Origin: Lagopus muta
Taxonomy: Eukaryota; Chordata; Aves; Galliformes; Phasianidae
Length of the DNA stretch: 64,000 bases
Assembly (NCBI RefSeq): GCF_023343835.1
Contig: NC_064447.1
Span: 14,385,501 to 14,449,500 of the forward strand
Direction: 5' to 3'
The notes below the pieces were generated by a model, which was not told the origin of the DNA, searched no databases, and saw nothing but the letters and a program-made list of their open reading frames with translations. A program made the translations under genes and the position numbers. Positions 60,701 through 64,000 of this stretch are shown piece after piece (the stretch's first letter is position 1; every line of letters begins with the position of its first letter).

Positions 60701-63700
60701 AAACACTTGGCATATTTCCACCAGCTCCCCTGGGAATTTCTGCAGAACTGATGAAATCAGGCCAGTTACTGGTATTTTACAGTTACTCAGTTTTCTTAAC
60801 GCAAAAGGTTATTTTAGGTTAACGTACATCAAACTGCAGAGGCACTTGTTTCTTTGCAGGAAGGGGACGAATGGTCATCCACTTCTTGCGCTCGTTAGAC
60901 ATTACAAGCACCACGCGGCGATCTTTGGTCCACCTAGAGAAAAACAGAGGCGTTCAGTGAAGAGAAGCAATAGTAACCAATGTGGCTCTGGGCAGCCTGG
61001 TCTGGTGGCTGCCAGCCCTGCACACAGCAGGGGGTTGAAAGGCAATGATCACTGCGGTCCTTTTCAAGCCAGGCCATTCTATGGCTCTGGGATAACAAAA
61101 GGTACACTACTAGATCAAAGCAGTGCCAGGAAAGACTACAATGAATGTTTACTCCATCCTTCTAGTTGGGATTTAACTGAATTTTTCTAGAAACTCTATT
61201 ATGCTTCAATGTGCTTTTTAAAATTCCTTGTATGACTTCTTTCCTTGACAAAGTCACAAACTGTTCCAAAAGAGATTTTAAGCCGCTGACAAAAGGCAAA
61301 ATTTTTGCTGCTGTCTTACTTACGGGTGTCTTGCCTTTGCACTGCAGTATTTTTTGTTTCTGTCTGGCTCATTAACTTGACCATTCCTCCAGCATTGACC
61401 ACAAACAAACTTCATCTTCAAATTAAGTGATCCATATTTCATTTGGTTCCCAAGGATCTTACGCAAAAACAAGAACAACAACAATGAAAGGTATTGTGTA
61501 TCTGCAAAGAAATCCACACATAATTATGAATTATGCCCTATGATAAAAGTTTACGACACATGTCCGTAAGCTGTAGTTACACTATATACCTTGTAATAGT
61601 TTTGCCTGAAATTTCAAACCTAGACATTTTTTAAAGAATGCATTTTTAACTTATTTCTGATTTAGGCATATGAACCCAGAAGCTGCTGATACATCATATT
61701 ATCACTGTACAGAAGTCCAACATATTGAAAAGATAATTAATTGCCCTGTGGCAGATGCCTTTGAAATGGTACTTAAGTTTTCTGTTTCACCTATGACAGA
61801 ATAAGCAAAGCAAAAAAGGAATTGTGTTGAAGAAAAGCAGGCGTTTCAAGCGTAAGTGCAATACGGAAGGCTACGCTGAAAGATTGTTTTAGGGAGCATG
61901 AGAAGTAAGCAATTTCTAAGATACACTACATTACACACAGACCAAAAAAAGAATCAAAGTTGCTACAGCATCAGTTTTAAGGCAAAATGAAAATACCTGT
62001 GACCCGTGTGCACTAGCTTCCATGTTCTGCCAGTATTTCTTTGATTCTTGAACAATAGTGTCATGTGAAATACCTTCAAAGGAAAGTTAAAAGCTCATGA
62101 GCACTTACAACTAATCTAAAATTTCAGACATGATCAAATTGCTGTGCTACCCAAGTCCCAAACGTTTATTTACGTGTGTACATACACATACACGCATATT
62201 AAGAATCTCACCTCCAAAATATAAATGTAGTACATAACCTTACATTAAAAAGACAAAAGTTTCTAAATTACAGACTGTCCAACTACATAAAGATGCATCT
62301 CTGAGTATTTGTGCAAACTAACTTCTGTAAACATATCCTCTGCCATCTCACTAGAGAACTTGCATTTTATTACACACACAAAAAAAACACAATACCAACT
62401 GGCAGAAACTAGACTGCCTCCGTCCTCTTTAAAAAGCAAGCCCTGCTAATTAAGCTTTGTTTCAGGAAGGCCATTCTTACAGCTGTTTTGGCTAAGGTTC
62501 CTATTGGAGCTATACAGTGTTCTTACATACTGTAACAGTTATTACTGCAATTCCACACAAACAGGGTCTATTATCTGTGTTTGGATTTGTGGGTTGGTAA
62601 AATGCTTCTTCCCTGAGGTAGGATTTGTTTTCTTCCCACACCTTACGCTCTGAAGAGAAGCCTAGTGCTGAGAGCAGAGAACCAGAATCGGAACAAGATC
62701 CAGAGCTCTAACTGACTTTAGGGAAGTATGAGGGCAACACAAACACATCCCTCCAAAAATAAAACACATCCTTCTGTGACAAAACAAGTTTCCTGGAGAA
62801 CCCAACCCTTACTTCAAAATAGAGATTACAGAGCAAGTATCTGCAATGCTGGACTTCGTAGGGGCGGCGGCTAAGAACAGAAAATAACTGTTTTATTTTC
62901 ACACAGAGACCTCTAAATCAGCTCAGGAGAGACAGACTGGAAATCTGCACAGAAACAGTCACCTCTTATCTCTCTCTGACGTCACAGCTGTGTGACATCT
63001 GTTATCACACTGGTACAAGAATTGAGATAAACTGAGGAATAAACCACCAGCAGAAAGGGGAAAAAATGCCAGTGACATTGCACTACATGGGGACTGCCAA
63101 GCTTCCTTCCTCCTCTGCATCACAATGATCCAGCACTGCTTAAATAAAGTACAGTCATACAGAGCAAAGTAGAACAAATCAGTGACTATGCTGGGCCATA
63201 AACCCTTTATTGCCAACAGTTCATTGATTACTTTAAATTTCGTAACAAGATTATGAAGGGTTTTAAACTTCTGAACAAGGAAGGACAATAAGTACAGAGA
63301 CATACAGTTCAAAAGATATCAGCTAGAAATAAAGTACTGAAATCTGTTATCTTCAAAGAAGCCAATAAAACCCAGCAAGAACAAAGCAAAACAAAACAGC
63401 ACTCTAAATATCCCGTGTAAAGAACAACAGAAAAACTGACTAAACATATAGACTACTGAGACAGGATGCCCACCTAGAAGCATTTATCGCCTGGCTTACT
63501 ACATAGGAATACCAGATCAATACTAAGCTAAACTTAGAATTCTAAGTTTAACTACAAGGACAACAAGGTTCTTGCATGTGGGGACAGATTGGAACAATGG
63601 CATAAATAACATACACCAAGGTTTTGTTTTCTTTTTCCCCGGTGCTCCATGAAGAAGATATTTGATCAAGATCTTCTAAACTGCAAATGCTTAAAATCAA

Positions 63701-64000
63701 GAAGAAATCTGGTTTGACTTGGATTTAATAATCACGAGAGACTTCAGATTTCATTTCAAGAAAAAGATGTATCAGATGATAATAAGCCGTTCTGACAGAT
63801 TTTATTATTAAAACCTTTCTAACCTTCAATAGCTAGTACACTTATCAACACTTTGCACCCTATTTACACAGCTGTTTCTCTAACATGCTGCTACAAAAGG
63901 TTTCAGCAGACTGGAAGTCAATGCACCTTCCCCAGGTAGGTACTGCAGCAGAACAAAATGAAGAGCATTCTGTTAAACATACCTGTTTCTTTTTGCATTA
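57601..64000 (-). CDS. ZC3H7A: ZC3H7A, C-terminal part (partial, continues past right edge)
   Basis: Eight coding exons on the minus strand; the seven complete ones (61997-62073, 61324-61457, 60828-60933, 60230-60338, 59531-59664, 59037-59200, 57601-57790) give 303 codons plus TAA, all in phase, and the eighth (from 63983) runs off the window. Visible zinc fingers in order: a C-X2-C-X15-C-X5-H pattern in the ILGNQMKYG exon, a CCCH finger C-X8-C-X5-C-X3-H (CNHIASGKKC to CSFAH), a C2H2 finger C-X2-C-X12-H-X5-H (FHCWMCGKNC to SSEKH), and a last CCCH finger C-X7-C-X5-C-X3-H. The tail DNDFGKYSFLFKGLD is almost the human C-terminus. ZC3H7A and its paralogue ZC3H7B bind RNA, including particular microRNA hairpin loops (established knowledge). 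The N-terminal half, with TPR-like repeats in the family, lies outside. Confidence 0.96.
59037..59200 (-). CDS. ZC3H7A: ZC3H7A exon, C2H2 finger
   Basis: Acceptor CTGTTAAACAG|GTGGAT, donor GTGATAG|GTATGT, phase 2. Encodes VDFHCWMCGKNCNSEKQW, GHISSEKHKEKVFHTEDD and FPTGCFSICDR. Confidence 0.96.
59531..59664 (-). CDS. ZC3H7A: ZC3H7A exon, linker
   Basis: Acceptor CTCTCATTAG|TTCAAG, donor GTAACA|GTAAGT. Encodes IQ/VQ-DLEQLYDIWLKSQKP and KENGKQIHMPTDYAEVT; the ATG inside it is not a start. Confidence 0.95.
60230..60338 (-). CDS. ZC3H7A: ZC3H7A exon, CCCH zinc finger
   Basis: Acceptor TATTCTAG|TTGTGC, donor AACAGCA|GTAAGT. Encodes the complete C-X8-C-X5-C-X3-H finger followed by SPEEREMWTYMKENS. 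Confidence 0.96.
60828..60933 (-). CDS. ZC3H7A: ZC3H7A exon, WTKDRRVVLVMSNERKKW
   Basis: Acceptor TTTCTCTAG|GTGGAC, donor TTTGAT|GTACGT, phase 0. A CR1 fragment begins about 50 nt upstream of this acceptor. Confidence 0.96.
60984..61094 (+). mobile_element. CR1 3'-end fragment in ZC3H7A intron
   Basis: CTGGGCAGCCTGGTCTGGTG, then ACAGCAGGGGGTTGAAA, then GATCACTGCGGTCCTTTTCA to CCATTCTATGG follows the CR1 3' end in plus orientation, so it is antisense to ZC3H7A. Confidence 0.88.
61324..61457 (-). CDS. ZC3H7A: ZC3H7A exon, ILGNQMKYG and Cys-rich segment
   Basis: Acceptor TTTTTGCGTAAG|ATCCTT, donor GACACCC|GTAAGT. Encodes ILGNQMKYGSLNLKMKF, CGQCWRNGQ and YCSAKARH. Confidence 0.95.
61997..62073 (-). 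CDS. ZC3H7A: ZC3H7A exon, GISHDTIVQESKKYW
   Basis: Acceptor CCTTTGAAG|GTATTT, donor GTCACAG|GTATTT, phase 0 at the donor. Encodes ISHDTIVQESKKYWQNMEA. Confidence 0.93.
62074..63982 (-). other. ZC3H7A intron at right end
   Basis: About 1.9 kb of AT-rich sequence between two ZC3H7A exons with no recognisable exon or repeat. Confidence 0.65.
63983..64000 (-). CDS. ZC3H7A: ZC3H7A exon at right window edge (partial)
   Basis: Only 18 bases are in the window, encoding MQKET plus one base of the next codon, ending at donor AAACAG|GTATGT; phase agrees with the next exon (GISHDTIVQE). Confidence 0.8.

Overview
The window is bird genomic DNA, most likely from a galliform (chicken-like) genome. Three things point that way: several 5'-truncated CR1 LINE fragments, two copies of a mariner-type element that resembles the chicken Galluhop family, and a gene order LITAF - SNN - TXNDC11 - ZC3H7A. 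From memory, the same order occurs on human 16p13.13 and is expected on chicken chromosome 14. Introns are short, and each gene start recognised here lies in a sharp CpG-rich block. No database was searched; genes were identified by recalling the human proteins and checking splice sites and reading phase base by base.

Layout. 1-4630: a tandem array with a 72-bp unit, already under way at base 1. 4631-13400: intergenic DNA with a CpG-rich patch, an A/GAAA microsatellite, a mariner fragment and a CR1 copy, and no convincing gene. 13540-14846 (minus): coding part of LITAF in 3 exons, with a CpG-island promoter near 18.2-18.9 kb. 18.96-31.0 kb: intergenic. 31.04-32.44 kb: CpG-island promoter of SNN (plus), whose whole 87-codon reading frame is in one exon at 35406-35669 and whose 3' UTR runs to about 37.2-37.6 kb. 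38073-56236 (minus): complete TXNDC11 in 12 coding exons, tail-to-tail with SNN. 57601-64000 (minus): the last 8 coding exons of ZC3H7A, running out of the window, tandem with TXNDC11.

The reconstructed LITAF (149 aa) and TXNDC11 (918 aa) frames close exactly in phase across every junction, and the seven complete ZC3H7A exons do too (303 codons plus stop), so these models are strong. The genes are not an operon and share no single pathway. LITAF is an endosomal zinc-ribbon membrane protein, stannin a small membrane protein, TXNDC11 an ER thioredoxin-like protein, and ZC3H7A an RNA-binding zinc-finger protein.

The least explained part is the 72-bp array. Each unit carries three copies of an octamer and a small inverted repeat. 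A marked variant block recurs at three places. In the diverged right-hand part the unit is an open 24-codon repeat, while the homogeneous left part carries a stop in the same frame.
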